Source: Leptospira perdikensis (GTDB lineage: Bacteria > Spirochaetota > Leptospiria > Leptospirales > Leptospiraceae). Taken from it: a stretch of 64,000 nucleotides of DNA. The stretch spans positions 868,001-932,000 of the forward strand of contig NZ_RQGA01000003.1 in NCBI RefSeq assembly GCF_004769575.1, given 5' to 3'. A program made the translations under genes and the position numbers. Positions 7,624 to 15,616 of the stretch are shown in pieces. Positions within the stretch are counted from its first letter, which is position 1; every line of letters starts with the position of its first letter. The notes under the pieces were generated by a model. It had not been told where the DNA came from. It saw nothing but the letters and a program-made list of their open reading frames with translations, and ran no database searches.

Positions 7624-9222
7624 ATGGAATCTGGATACATACTGACTTATGATATTGGCACAACCGGGGTCAAAACTTGTCTCTTCCGGATGTCACAGGC
7701 TTTGGAGCTTGTGACATCGGCCAGTTTGGAATATTCGATCCAACTTTTCGAAAACGGCGGTGCTGAACAAAATCCAGAAGACTGGTGGTCTTCTATGAAA
7801 GAAACCACTGCTCAAATTTTAACCCAATCCAAAATCCAACCAGACTCCATCCAAGGCATTTCCTTTTGTTCCCAAATGCAAGGTCTTGTGCTTGTGGATT
7901 CGAAGTTTCAAGTGGTTCGCCCTGCGATGAGTTATATGGACCAAAGGGCAACTCGTGAGATGAAGGAAGGTATTGTTCATGGATTTAAAATCGAAGGGAT
8001 CAATGCCATAAAACTGTTGTTATCTCTTTGGATCACAGGGGCTGTGGCTGCGAGTGTGAAAGATCCTATTTGGAAATACAAATGGGTCGAAAAAAATGAA
8101 CCAGAAGTTTTCTCTAAAGTGAAGTGGTGGTTCGATGTAAAAGAATTTCTCATCGCTCGTTGTACTAATGAAGCAGTGATGACTAGAGATTCTGCTTTTG
8201 CAACTTTTCTATATAACTCAAGGGTGGGAAAAGGAAATTGGAGTCCTTTGCTTTGTAAATTATTTGGAGTTCGTCTGGATCATTTACCAAAGATTGTGAA
8301 TTCTTCGGATCGTGTGGGAGGGCTCACAAAAGAAGCGGCAGAATATCTCGGTTTAAAAGAAAACATATCAGTGTTTGGTGGTGGTGGTGACGCTTCGCTC
8401 ATTGGTGTAGGGGCAGGAGCTGTAACAGAAGGGGACACTCATATTTATGCAGGAACCTCTGGATGGATTTCTACTGTCACAAAAAAAAGAACTGTTGATA
8501 TAGGTGCAAGGATTGCATCCATTGTTGGCGCAAGAGAAGGATTTTATAATTACTTTGGAGAACAAGAAACATCCGGAAAATGTTTACAGTGGGTGAAAGA
8601 CCACTTAGCCTTAGATGAAATAGATTTATATTTAGAAAAAAAGAAAATTACAGATGGTCCGGAAGCCATTTATGAAAGTCTGTTTGAGTTTATGTTTGAT
8701 TCCATTAAAGACACAGATCCTGGCTCCAGTGGAGTGATTTTCACACCATGGCTTCATGGAAACCGTTGCCCTTTTGAAGATCCAAAAGCAAGAGGGATTT
8801 TCTTTAATATTAGTTTACATACAGGAAAAAGAATTCTCATTCGTTCTGTTGTGGAGGGAATCCTTTTTCACAAACGTTGGATCTTAGAACTCTCCAATCA
8901 GAAGGTCCCATCCTCAGATACCATTCGATTTGTAGGTGGAGTGGCACGTTCTACATTTATATGTCAGGTGTTAGCTGACATCACCGGTAAAACCATTGAA
9001 CGAGTTGTTCATCCGGAGAATGTTGGGGCTATGGGAGCCGCAGCCATAGTGGCTTACGGGCTTGGAATGATTCCAAAATTTGAAGATATTAAATCAATGA
9101 TACCCATTCAAGATAAATGGATTCCCAATTCGAAACATAAGGAAATTTATGATCGAAACTTTAAAGTCTTTAAAAATCTTTATAAAAGTAATCAGAATAA
9201 TTTCGCAATTTTAAATTCATAA
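7624..9222 (+). CDS. FGGY-family carbohydrate/polyol kinase (xylulokinase-like)
   Basis: ATP-dependent sugar or polyol kinase of about 532 residues. The N-terminal ATPase lobe starts YILTYDIGTTGVKTCLF (phosphate loop 1), with GISFCSQMQGLVLVD and the PAMSYMDQRA substrate loop; the second lobe holds FGGGGDASLIGVGAG and the C-terminal FGGY signature region VRFVGGVARSTFICQVL-like stretch. ATG 7624 is chosen because GGAG lies 5 bases before it; a TTG at 7582 has no such support. It is the first gene of a tight operon with an APH-like kinase (15 bp gap) and a GlpD-type dehydrogenase. Kinase plus GlpD-like dehydrogenase is also the layout of erythritol catabolism (EryA/EryB), so a polyol substrate is as likely as xylulose. 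Confidence 0.85.
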   Translation: MESGYILTYDIGTTGVKTCLFRMSQALELVTSASLEYSIQLFENGGAEQNPEDWWSSMKETTAQILTQSKIQPDSIQGISFCSQMQGLVLVDSKFQVVRPAMSYMDQRATREMKEGIVHGFKIEGINAIKLLLSLWITGAVAASVKDPIWKYKWVEKNEPEVFSKVKWWFDVKEFLIARCTNEAVMTRDSAFATFLYNSRVGKGNWSPLLCKLFGVRLDHLPKIVNSSDRVGGLTKEAAEYLGLKENISVFGGGGDASLIGVGAGAVTEGDTHIYAGTSGWISTVTKKRTVDIGARIASIVGAREGFYNYFGEQETSGKCLQWVKDHLALDEIDLYLEKKKITDGPEAIYESLFEFMFDSIKDTDPGSSGVIFTPWLHGNRCPFEDPKARGIFFNISLHTGKRILIRSVVEGILFHKRWILELSNQKVPSSDTIRFVGGVARSTFICQVLADITGKTIERVVHPENVGAMGAAAIVAYGLGMIPKFEDIKSMIPIQDKWIPNSKHKEIYDRNFKVFKNLYKSNQNNFAILNS

Positions 9223-9237
9223 ATTTAGGAACATGGT

Positions 9238-10089
9238 ATGAGCAAACAAAACATAGAGTACAAAAAAGAAAGTTTAGGAAAACCTTTTGCTATTGGAAGG
9301 TCGGCGGATTTATATGCGTTAGAAGATCATAAAATTCTTAAATTGTTTTTTCCGGATGCAAAAGAATCAGAAATTGATTTGGAATGTGAAAATACCGTGG
9401 AGGCCAATACAAAGGGTGCATCTAAAATGCGATGTTATGGAAAGGCAAAAGTTGGTAACCGATTTGGAATTATTTTTGATCGAGTGGATGGAATATCTCT
9501 TACAAAACTACCTGATAAAAATCCTTTAGAATTGTTTCGTATTGCGGGAACACTGGCTCGTTTGCATTACGGGATTCACAAAATCACATCTGATAAGTAT
9601 AAAGATATAAAGGTAATTCTAAATGCCTGTTTGTTGTCGGAACCACTTTCTTTTTTGAATTCAGAAGAAAAAGAAAAAACCAAATCATACATAAGCACGT
9701 TACCAGATGGAAATTCCATTCTTCATTTGGACTTTCATCCAGAGAATGTAATTGTAGAAGGGAAAAATGAGATCATCATTGATTGGATGACTGCCGCTAA
9801 AGGAAATCCTGCTGCTGATGTTGCATTCACTGTATTACTTTTTACTGATGCAGAACTTTGGCCAGGAACACCCAAACTAAAAATCATTTTTTATACGATC
9901 ATCCGAAAGTTCATTCTGGGTGGTTATCTTAAAGTTTATAAACAATTAAGTGGGAGAACTGATGCAGAAATTACTGCTTGGAGACTTCCGGCACTGATCC
10001 TTCGTTTGGGTCTTTGGAACATTGAAAGCGAAAGAGAACGTTTGAAATCACAAATCCTTAGTTTAGTTGCCAATGGTGGCCGTGTATGA
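9238..10089 (+). CDS. APH/choline-kinase-like phosphotransferase
   Basis: Protein of 283 residues with the aminoglycoside phosphotransferase (protein-kinase-like) fold. The N-lobe begins KPFAIGRSADLYALEDHKILKLF (nucleotide loop and Lys strand); the catalytic loop is ILHLDFHPENVIV (Asp and Asn of Brenner's motif) and the metal-binding motif is IIIDWMTA. APH-fold enzymes phosphorylate small hydroxyl compounds such as choline, homoserine, methylthioribose or sugars as well as aminoglycosides. Its place between a carbohydrate kinase and a glycerol-phosphate-type dehydrogenase, with a 4-base ATGA overlap to the latter, argues for a metabolic kinase rather than a resistance gene. Confidence 0.8.
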   Translation: MSKQNIEYKKESLGKPFAIGRSADLYALEDHKILKLFFPDAKESEIDLECENTVEANTKGASKMRCYGKAKVGNRFGIIFDRVDGISLTKLPDKNPLELFRIAGTLARLHYGIHKITSDKYKDIKVILNACLLSEPLSFLNSEEKEKTKSYISTLPDGNSILHLDFHPENVIVEGKNEIIIDWMTAAKGNPAADVAFTVLLFTDAELWPGTPKLKIIFYTIIRKFILGGYLKVYKQLSGRTDAEITAWRLPALILRLGLWNIESERERLKSQILSLVANGGRV

Positions 10090-11690
10090 ATTTAAAACTG
10101 GATCGTTTTATTGAAACGTATGATGGGGAAGAGTTCGATGTGACTATCATCGGCGGGGGAATTACTGGAGCCAGTTTGGCATATGAAGTCGCTAGTCGTG
10201 GTTATACGGTGGCTCTTGTGGAAAAAAAAGACTTCGGTGGTGCTACCTCTGCAGCCACAGGAAAACTCATTCATGGTGGTTTACGTTATTTAAAACAATT
10301 TGAAATTGGCCTTGTGAGAGAAGCGTTGAAAGAAAGGCGAATCCTTTCCAATATTGCTCCTAACTTAGTGTATCCTTATCCTATGGTAATTCCTAAACCT
10401 GGACTCATGGCAAGGATCGGACTTTTTGTTTATGATCTTTTGTCTTTTGATAGTAAGTGGACTTGGGATGAATCCAAACAAATTCCGAACCACAAGTACC
10501 TGAAAAGAAAAGACCTTTTGGAAAAGAATTTGGGAGACTTTGAAGACGCCGCTTATTTTTATGATGCGATTTGTTTGAGTCCAGAAAGATTAACACTTAG
10601 TTTTTTAAAATCAGCTGCCGCTTATGGGGCAAAACTTTCGAATTATACGGTTGTCGAAGATTTGATTTGGAAAGACAAAACTGTAGTAGGGATTCGTGTT
10701 CGCGATGCACTTACCAATGCAGAATCTCAAATTCGTTCTAAAGTTACCATCAATGCTTCGGGGCCTTGGACTCATCATATACTTTCAAAGTCACCAAAAA
10801 CGGAACAACCACTTCCCAAAAAACGATCGGAAGGAATATATATCATCACGAAGAAATTAACAAACTTAATGACTCTTTATGTCGGAGACAAAGGTCATTT
10901 TAGTTTTGCTCCTTGGAGAGGCCACTCAATGATAGGGCCAACAGAAAAATCTTATTTTGGGAATGTGGAAGATTGGAAATTAACTCGCGAAAGTATCATT
11001 GAGTTTATTGACTACATCAATGAAACTTCTCATTTAAAAGAAAAGTTGTCGATTGATGATGTTATATATGCTTATGGAGGCCTTCGACCTTTAATTGAAA
11101 GTTCTGATGATACCTATTCGGCATCAAGAAGGTCGGAACTTTATGATCATGTTCGTGATGGAATCCAAGGCCTCATTACCGCGGCAGGTGGGAAATATAC
11201 AACTAGTCGACATTTTGCAGAATCAATATTCAAAAGAATCCAAAAGAAACTAACAAAAAAATCAAGTCCCAATATTTCCGCAAAACAGTATTTATACGCC
11301 TCACAAATCCCTAACGTTGAAATATTCATTCAAGCAGCTCAGAAACAGAATGTTGACTTCTCGGAAAAAACCATTGATTACTTGATCCGTCATTATGGAT
11401 TACAATACGAAATCATTTTGGATCTTGCAAAAAAAGCAAAAAACTTGGGTGCGGTTCTAAATCAAGATGGAGAGATTCTCGCGGAAGTTGTTTATGCGAT
11501 TCGATATGAAATGGCAAAGTCTCTCAGTGATATTTTTTTAAGAAGAACAGGCCTTGGGACTTTAGGAATACTTTCGGATGAAATCATGAAAGCCATCATC
11601 GGAGAGGCTGCAATCGAATGGAATTGGTCAGAGGAAAAGAAACAAAAAGAAACAGAAGCCATTTACAAAGTTTTAAAATTACCTGTTTGA
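10086..11690 (+). CDS. glpD: FAD-dependent glycerol-3-phosphate dehydrogenase family (GlpD-like)
   Basis: Flavoprotein of 534 residues. The Rossmann FAD motif is TIIGGGITGASLAYEVA near residue 20, followed by the GlpD signature region FGGATSAATGKLIHGGLRYL. The central part contains the substrate domain (INASGPWTHHIL, YAYGGLRPLIE, TAAGGKYTTSR) and the C-terminal 130 residues are the GlpD helical domain (IRYEMAKSLSDIFLRRTGLG). These enzymes oxidise sn-glycerol-3-phosphate, or other polyol phosphates, at the inner membrane and pass electrons to quinone. Start ATG overlaps the APH-like gene by 4 bases, so translation is coupled. The symbol glpD follows the family; a polyol-phosphate dehydrogenase role is possible from the operon context. 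Confidence 0.88.
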   Translation: MNLKLDRFIETYDGEEFDVTIIGGGITGASLAYEVASRGYTVALVEKKDFGGATSAATGKLIHGGLRYLKQFEIGLVREALKERRILSNIAPNLVYPYPMVIPKPGLMARIGLFVYDLLSFDSKWTWDESKQIPNHKYLKRKDLLEKNLGDFEDAAYFYDAICLSPERLTLSFLKSAAAYGAKLSNYTVVEDLIWKDKTVVGIRVRDALTNAESQIRSKVTINASGPWTHHILSKSPKTEQPLPKKRSEGIYIITKKLTNLMTLYVGDKGHFSFAPWRGHSMIGPTEKSYFGNVEDWKLTRESIIEFIDYINETSHLKEKLSIDDVIYAYGGLRPLIESSDDTYSASRRSELYDHVRDGIQGLITAAGGKYTTSRHFAESIFKRIQKKLTKKSSPNISAKQYLYASQIPNVEIFIQAAQKQNVDFSEKTIDYLIRHYGLQYEIILDLAKKAKNLGAVLNQDGEILAEVVYAIRYEMAKSLSDIFLRRTGLGTLGILSDEIMKAIIGEAAIEWNWSEEKKQKETEAIYKVLKLPV

Positions 11691-11715
11691 ATTCTTTTTA
11701 ATTCAGGAATTTCGG

Positions 11716-11743
11716 CTGACATTTTTCTCTTTCGTGTTGTAAT
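11716..11743 (+). promoter_or_regulatory. Candidate sigma70 promoter, possibly giving a leaderless transcript
   Basis: CTGACA (11716-11721) and TGTAAT (11738-11743) are spaced by 16 bases, each one or two changes from consensus. A start about 7 bases downstream would lie at or next to ATG 11752, and no ribosome site is visible, so the metallo-beta-lactamase-fold gene may be translated from a leaderless or very short 5' end. Confidence 0.4.
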
Positions 11744-11751
11744 CTTTGGTT

Positions 11752-12684
11752 ATGGGCAATGTTTTAACCATTGATACTGAGTATGCGAATATGCACAACG
11801 TGGCCTCGGCTTATCTGATTGAAGAAGAAGGCCGAGGGGTTGTGATTGAAACCAATACAACTCACGCCATTCCAAAAATTTTGAAAGTTATGGATCTTCG
11901 AGGGATAAGACCACAAAACTTAGACTATGTGATTGTCACCCATGTCCACTTAGATCATGCTGGAGGAGCCTGGGCACTCCTCGAGGCCTGTCCCAACGCA
12001 ATTTTATTGGCACATCCGAAAACGGCTAAACATTTGATAGACCCAAGTTTGTTGATTCGAAGTGCCACTTCGGTTTATGGAAAAGAAAAATTTGATTCTC
12101 TATACGGTGAAATCAAACCCATTCCCAAAGAAAAAATTCGAATTATGGAGGATGGGGAGTGGCTTGAGTGGGAAGGGCATTCATTTCAGTTTTTGTATAC
12201 CAAAGGACATGCCAATCACCACTTCTGTATTTATGATAAGAAAACCAATGGGATCTTTACCGGAGACTCCTTTGGAATTTCGTATCCTCATTTGGAAAAT
12301 GGAAAACGTTTTATTTTTCCTACAACGACACCAACTGACTTTGATTTTGTGGAGGCCATTCGTTCCCTCGATCGAATTTTAGAAACTGAAGCAGACATTG
12401 CTTATTTAACGCATTTTGGCCCTATTGGGGGTTTAAAAGAAAATGCATCTGATCTAAAAGATGGACTCACTCTTTGCAAAGAGGCCATCTCTGAGTTGGT
12501 AAATATAACAAAAGGAGAAAGATTGTCCTTTATGGAATCAAAAGTGGAAGCCATGATCCAGACCTTGGCAAACAAACATTCCATTACCCTTACCAACGCA
12601 GATTGGAGGCTCTTGCGTTTGGATGTAAATTTAAATGCACAAGGTTTAGTTTATGCTTTTGAAAAAACACAATCCAAAGGATAA
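11752..12684 (+). CDS. Metallo-beta-lactamase-fold hydrolase
   Basis: Protein of about 310 residues. The metal-binding motif is VTHVHLDHAGG (HxHxDH), with later ligands in KGHANHHF, FTGDSFG and THFGP, so two metal sites appear complete. The fold covers glyoxalase II, lactonases and other hydrolases; the C-terminal 80 residues are helical and not diagnostic. ATG 11752 fits the conserved N-terminus; an in-frame TTG two codons upstream is less likely. It follows glpD by 60 bp with its own candidate promoter and overlaps the reading region of the next lipoprotein only if a longer start is taken for that gene. Substrate unknown. Confidence 0.85.
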   Translation: MGNVLTIDTEYANMHNVASAYLIEEEGRGVVIETNTTHAIPKILKVMDLRGIRPQNLDYVIVTHVHLDHAGGAWALLEACPNAILLAHPKTAKHLIDPSLLIRSATSVYGKEKFDSLYGEIKPIPKEKIRIMEDGEWLEWEGHSFQFLYTKGHANHHFCIYDKKTNGIFTGDSFGISYPHLENGKRFIFPTTTPTDFDFVEAIRSLDRILETEADIAYLTHFGPIGGLKENASDLKDGLTLCKEAISELVNITKGERLSFMESKVEAMIQTLANKHSITLTNADWRLLRLDVNLNAQGLVYAFEKTQSKG

Positions 12685-12697
12685 GGGAGAAATTTTT

Positions 12698-13138
12698 TTG
12701 AATCAAAGACACTTATGTTCTATTTTGGGGTTCACTTTTATTCTAAGTTTTTTTGGATTCATACTACAATGTTCTATAGTTTCAAAATCTAAAAAATCCA
12801 AAGATCCTCAAATCCAAATTCATTTTCTTTCTCTAGATTATGAAGAAACAAAATCCATTCCTTCTTCAATGTTTGAATCAAAGGATTTACTTTTGATTCT
12901 CGCCGAATTATCTAAAAAAGAAGATCCGCCGATGCGTTTTATTTCGACAACTCGCACAGAAGAAATTATGGAAGTGAATGGAAAATCGAATTCCTGGTCG
13001 GCAGGTTGGGTGGTTTATGTGAATGAGGATAAGGTGGATGGAGTTCAGATGAAACGTGGTATTCGTGTCAGCCCAAACGATAAAATTGAAATTCGGTATG
13101 AAACCGTAGAGCGCGTGTTTGGTCGCCCTACGCCATGA
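12698..13138 (+). CDS. Small lipoprotein with DUF4430-like beta-grasp domain
   Basis: Protein of about 146 residues. TTG 12698 is chosen because AAGGGAGA lies 7 bases upstream and it places a signal peptide (LGFTFILSFFGFILQC) at the N-terminus with the lipidated Cys at about residue 25; an in-frame ATG at 12653 would overlap the upstream gene by 32 bp. The C-terminal part, SWSAGWVVYVNEDKVDGVQM followed by KRGIRVSPNDKIEIRYE, resembles DUF4430, the small beta-grasp domain also found in transcobalamin C-termini. It is probably membrane-anchored; ligand unknown. It lies 13 bp after the metallo-hydrolase gene and is likely co-transcribed with it. Confidence 0.75.
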   Translation: MNQRHLCSILGFTFILSFFGFILQCSIVSKSKKSKDPQIQIHFLSLDYEETKSIPSSMFESKDLLLILAELSKKEDPPMRFISTTRTEEIMEVNGKSNSWSAGWVVYVNEDKVDGVQMKRGIRVSPNDKIEIRYETVERVFGRPTP

Positions 13139-13207
13139 TCCATTGAATGAACCTGTTTGGTTTCAGAAAAAAAAATACCGAACCATGTAGGTTTAATCAT
13201 TTAAATT

Positions 13208-13573
13208 TTATCTGAGGGTTGTGAGTTCTCTGTAGGCTCTTACAAATCCATCAGACATTGTTTTTGCAAATGTCAAAGAGATTCTTGCTTTTTCTGCCGC
13301 AATCATCACATCATGAAGTTCTACAGAGTTAGGATCAAAAACAATTTTTTGTGTTAATTCATCCGCTTCTACTTGTTGGTCATTCACTTGTTCGAATGCT
13401 TTTTTCAAAGCATCCCCAAATGTTCCTGCTACTTCATCAGGTGACTTGGCTTCATTTGTTTTTCCGTAGTGGCGTTCATCAGAACGAAAGATTCCTACCT
13501 TATCTCCTTGTGGGAGAAGGGAATAGGGTTTGTAGGTTTGGGAACTCAAATTGGAAATGCGATCAATGGCCAT
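13208..13573 (-). CDS. fliE: Flagellar hook-basal body protein FliE
   Basis: Protein of about 121 residues. The C-terminal half, FGDALKKAFEQVNDQQVEADE, then the SVELHDVMIAAEKARISLTF motif and a YRELTTLR end, is typical of FliE, which joins the MS ring to the proximal rod. ATG 13573 has AGGAAAA before it; a GTG five codons upstream is possible. It is the last gene of a flgB-flgC-fliE operon, the usual order. In spirochaetes the flagella are periplasmic, so the product acts at the cell ends in the periplasmic rod. Confidence 0.92.
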   Translation of the reverse strand: MAIDRISNLSSQTYKPYSLLPQGDKVGIFRSDERHYGKTNEAKSPDEVAGTFGDALKKAFEQVNDQQVEADELTQKIVFDPNSVELHDVMIAAEKARISLTFAKTMSDGFVRAYRELTTLR

Positions 13574-13674
13574 GCGGGTTTTCCTCACTCTAAATGTCGG
13601 TCAAATCTAGGAAACCTAAAGAAAAAAATTATGTCACATTAAAAAAAGGAACAAAGCCCGGAATGGGTCGGAAT

Positions 13675-14136
13675 TTAGGCCCGACCGATTTCCATCGCTT
13701 TGTTCATCATCGCTTTGGATCCATTGATGAGTTGGACATTGGCTTCATAGGAGCGGGAAGCCGAAATCATATCCGTCATCTCAGTAACGATGTTAATATT
13801 GGGAAGTTCGACGTAGCCTTTTTTGGGACCAGTTTGGATGGCATCAGGATGAGTTGGATCGTAAGTTAATCTTAGAGGACTCATGTCCTTTTCGATTTTC
13901 ATCACCTTGACCCCTTTCCCTTCACCTGGAGCTACACCAAAAGGATATACCGGACTTTTCCAATTGGTTCGTAAGTTAATCGGCGTGAGGATGACACGAT
14001 CCCGTCTAAACGGGCCATCTCCATTGGTGTTTCTCGTGGTTGTCGAGTTTGCAATGTTATTCGAGATAACATCCATTCTAAGTCTTTGCGCAGAAAGTCC
14101 AGTTGCCGAAATATTAATGGAATCAAACATTCCCAT
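13675..14136 (-). CDS. flgC: Flagellar basal-body rod protein FlgC
   Basis: Protein of 153 residues. The N-terminus MGMFDSINISATGLSAQRLR followed by MDVISNNIANSTTT is the conserved rod-protein motif, and the C-terminus has the SRSYEANVQLINGSKAMMNKA coiled-coil-like region shared by axial proteins. The middle GVKVMKIEKDMSPLRLTYDP and the Pro-rich VELPNINIVTEMTDMISA stretch identify FlgC. It starts 10 bp after flgB and is followed 101 bp later by fliE. Confidence 0.95.
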   Translation of the reverse strand: MGMFDSINISATGLSAQRLRMDVISNNIANSTTTRNTNGDGPFRRDRVILTPINLRTNWKSPVYPFGVAPGEGKGVKVMKIEKDMSPLRLTYDPTHPDAIQTGPKKGYVELPNINIVTEMTDMISASRSYEANVQLINGSKAMMNKAMEIGRA

Positions 14137-14146
14137 AACTTACTCC

Positions 14147-14578
14147 TTAGTTAGTCCTCATCACGATGTTGAGAAGACGATTGTTTTGGTTGAGTCTATC
14201 AATCATAAGGCTGTAACTCATTTGGTTTTGATTGGCATCGACCACTTCTTTTTCAATATCTACGTTGTTTCCGTCGGGTCTCATTGTAGTCAGATAGTCC
14301 AAATTGGTTTTGGGTTTGGCATCCCGGTAATCTAGCGGTTTAAAAAATTCAATATGGCGGTCGTTCGTGATTTTTGTGGGAACAGCTTTGTCCTTTTCGA
14401 TTTTTTCTGATTCGATGGCACGTTTCAGCATAGATTCGAACACCACTTCCGAACGTTTGAAGTTGGGTACATCTGCATTGGCAATATTATCTGTAATCAC
14501 TTTTCGCCTTTGGCTCGCTGCCCCGAGGCCACGTTCCAAAAGGTCTTGAGTTTTCATGAAATGTGTTGCTTCAAACAT
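14147..14578 (-). CDS. flgB: Flagellar basal-body rod protein FlgB
   Basis: Protein of 143 residues. ERGLGAASQRRKVITDNIAN followed by ADVPNFKRSEVVFE is the conserved FlgB N-terminus, and the C-terminal NQNQMSYSLMIDRLNQNNRL segment is the axial-protein helix. FlgB is the most proximal rod subunit. A strong ribosome site (AGAGGAAGAG) precedes ATG 14578. It is the first gene of the operon; the promoter must lie in the 550-bp spacer upstream, next to the 34-bp repeats. Confidence 0.95.
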   Translation of the reverse strand: MFEATHFMKTQDLLERGLGAASQRRKVITDNIANADVPNFKRSEVVFESMLKRAIESEKIEKDKAVPTKITNDRHIEFFKPLDYRDAKPKTNLDYLTTMRPDGNNVDIEKEVVDANQNQMSYSLMIDRLNQNNRLLNIVMRTN

Positions 14579-14683
14579 ATTTCTCTTCCTCTCTACATTC
14601 CCCTTCGACCGCTTTTTCTTCCCCCTAAAGCATTTTATGTCGCAAATATGGAAAAAAGCGAACCCGGGGCTTGGATGGAGTGG

Positions 14684-14819
14684 TAAGTGGCTTACTTTGG
14701 TGAGTGGGTGTAAAAGGGGAGTGGCTTAATTTTGATACTGGCTGTGCAATGAAAGTGGCTTACTTTGGTGAGTGGGAGTAAAAGGAAAGTGGCTTAATTT
14801 TGAAACTGGCTGTAAAAGA
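14684..14819. repeat. Tandem repeat, four units of 34 bp
   Basis: Units start at 14684, 14718, 14752 and 14786. All begin with AGTGGCTTA and alternate between two types: units 1 and 3 read AGTGGCTTACTTTGGTGAGT and continue GGG-GTAAAAGG, units 2 and 4 read AGTGGCTTAATTTTGA-ACTG and continue GCTGT. Units are contiguous with no unique spacers, so this is not a CRISPR array. Related units occur at 14904, 45942, 46253 and 47782. Confidence 0.85.
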
Positions 14820-14903
14820 GAAGGGCCGATTTAAGAGAATCATTTGCTTTCGAGAGTTGGTAGAATCAAAGAGCGATTTCTTTCGGAAACTCTCTGTAAA
14901 AAG

Positions 14904-14957
14904 TAAGTGATTTACTTTGGTAACCCAATGTTAAAAGAAAGTCACTTACCAAAGAAA
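14904..14957. repeat. Diverged copy of the 34-bp repeat with an inverted partner
   Basis: TAAGTGATTTACTTTGGTAA (from 14904) matches the start of the 14684 unit, and GTCACTTACCAAAG (14941-14954) is its inverted counterpart, so the pair could form a hairpin around the ATGTTAAAAGAAA segment. Confidence 0.6.
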
Positions 14958-15129
14958 CAGATTATAAAAAGAATGCCCCTTCCTATCGAAACTCGGTGTA
15001 AATCTAACGTTAGTTTCCTTGGTTGTTCGATTCTTTTGCTCGGAAAAGCAGTGATACCTAGGTTAAATGTCTAAACTTGTAATCGGAAGGTTTCTTCGTT
15101 GAATCGTAAGTCCGGCAACAAGTTGTTGA

Positions 15130-15525
15130 TTAAAAGATAGAAAGGATCGTTTTAATATAAACAAAAAGGTAAAAAATAGGATCCGATAGATTCCAATTTG
15201 ATAGGAAATCAAAAGATGTTTTTGTTACCTTTAGAAGTTGTGGATTAAATAGAATTAAGGTAACGAAAGCGATCAGGTTTGGTAGTGTGAGAATAGAAAA
15301 CAGGGAAATGGTGAGATTTCGTTTGGTTCTCTTTGCGAAGGAATCAAAAATTAAAATACTGAATGATATAAGATGTAAGTAGGTCGCCGTTTTTATAGAA
15401 ATAGGTAAATGATCAATCGATCCATCTTCTATAATATTTCCTTGAGTCACAAGAAAAAAAGTCAGTAAGACACCGCAGAGAATGATCGAAAGGATTCCCA
15501 AAAGAACAATCAAAGTAGTTTTCAT
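15130..15525 (-). CDS. Hypothetical membrane protein
   Basis: Protein of about 131 residues with four hydrophobic segments (about residues 3-25, 45-62, 75-97 and 115-131). No domain is recognised. ATG 15525 (MKTTLIVLLG) is preferred because it starts a clean first membrane helix with AGG upstream; a longer reading from 15582 adds 19 polar residues. It lies downstream of a fatty acid hydroxylase on the same strand, 90 bp away. Function unknown. Confidence 0.6.
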   Translation of the reverse strand: MKTTLIVLLGILSIILCGVLLTFFLVTQGNIIEDGSIDHLPISIKTATYLHLISFSILIFDSFAKRTKRNLTISLFSILTLPNLIAFVTLILFNPQLLKVTKTSFDFLSNWNLSDPIFYLFVYIKTILSIF

Positions 15526-15616
15526 TTTTAACCTAAGGGAGTATTCTAAAAATATCCCCCAGGTTTGACTACGATTATTCATCGATTCAGTTTGAGCTGT
15601 TTCGATGAATATTTCA

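Larger units (their letters stand above)
14579..15129. other. Non-coding spacer with repeats, no gene recognised
   Basis: This 551-bp region between flgB (start 14578) and the end of a small membrane protein gene (15130) has no convincing ORF. It contains a four-unit 34-bp tandem repeat, a fifth related copy at 14904 and an inverted copy at 14941-14953. The flgB promoter should be at its left end. Confidence 0.7.

Noticed and set aside
9238..10089. Aminoglycoside resistance gene
   Set aside because: The APH fold is clear, but the gene is translationally coupled to a metabolic dehydrogenase and follows a carbohydrate kinase, with no resistance or mobile context.
13139..13207. Terminator between the DUF4430-like lipoprotein gene and fliE
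   Set aside because: The possible stem (AACCT/AGGTT with GGTT pairing) is imperfect and the A-run lies in the loop, so it was not called.
13883..14335. 150-codon + strand ORF across flgC and flgB
   Set aside because: It is antisense to two clear flagellar genes and spans their boundary, so it is a shadow.
14684..14819. CRISPR array
   Set aside because: The 34-bp units are contiguous and alternate between two related sequences. There are no unique spacers and no cas genes nearby.
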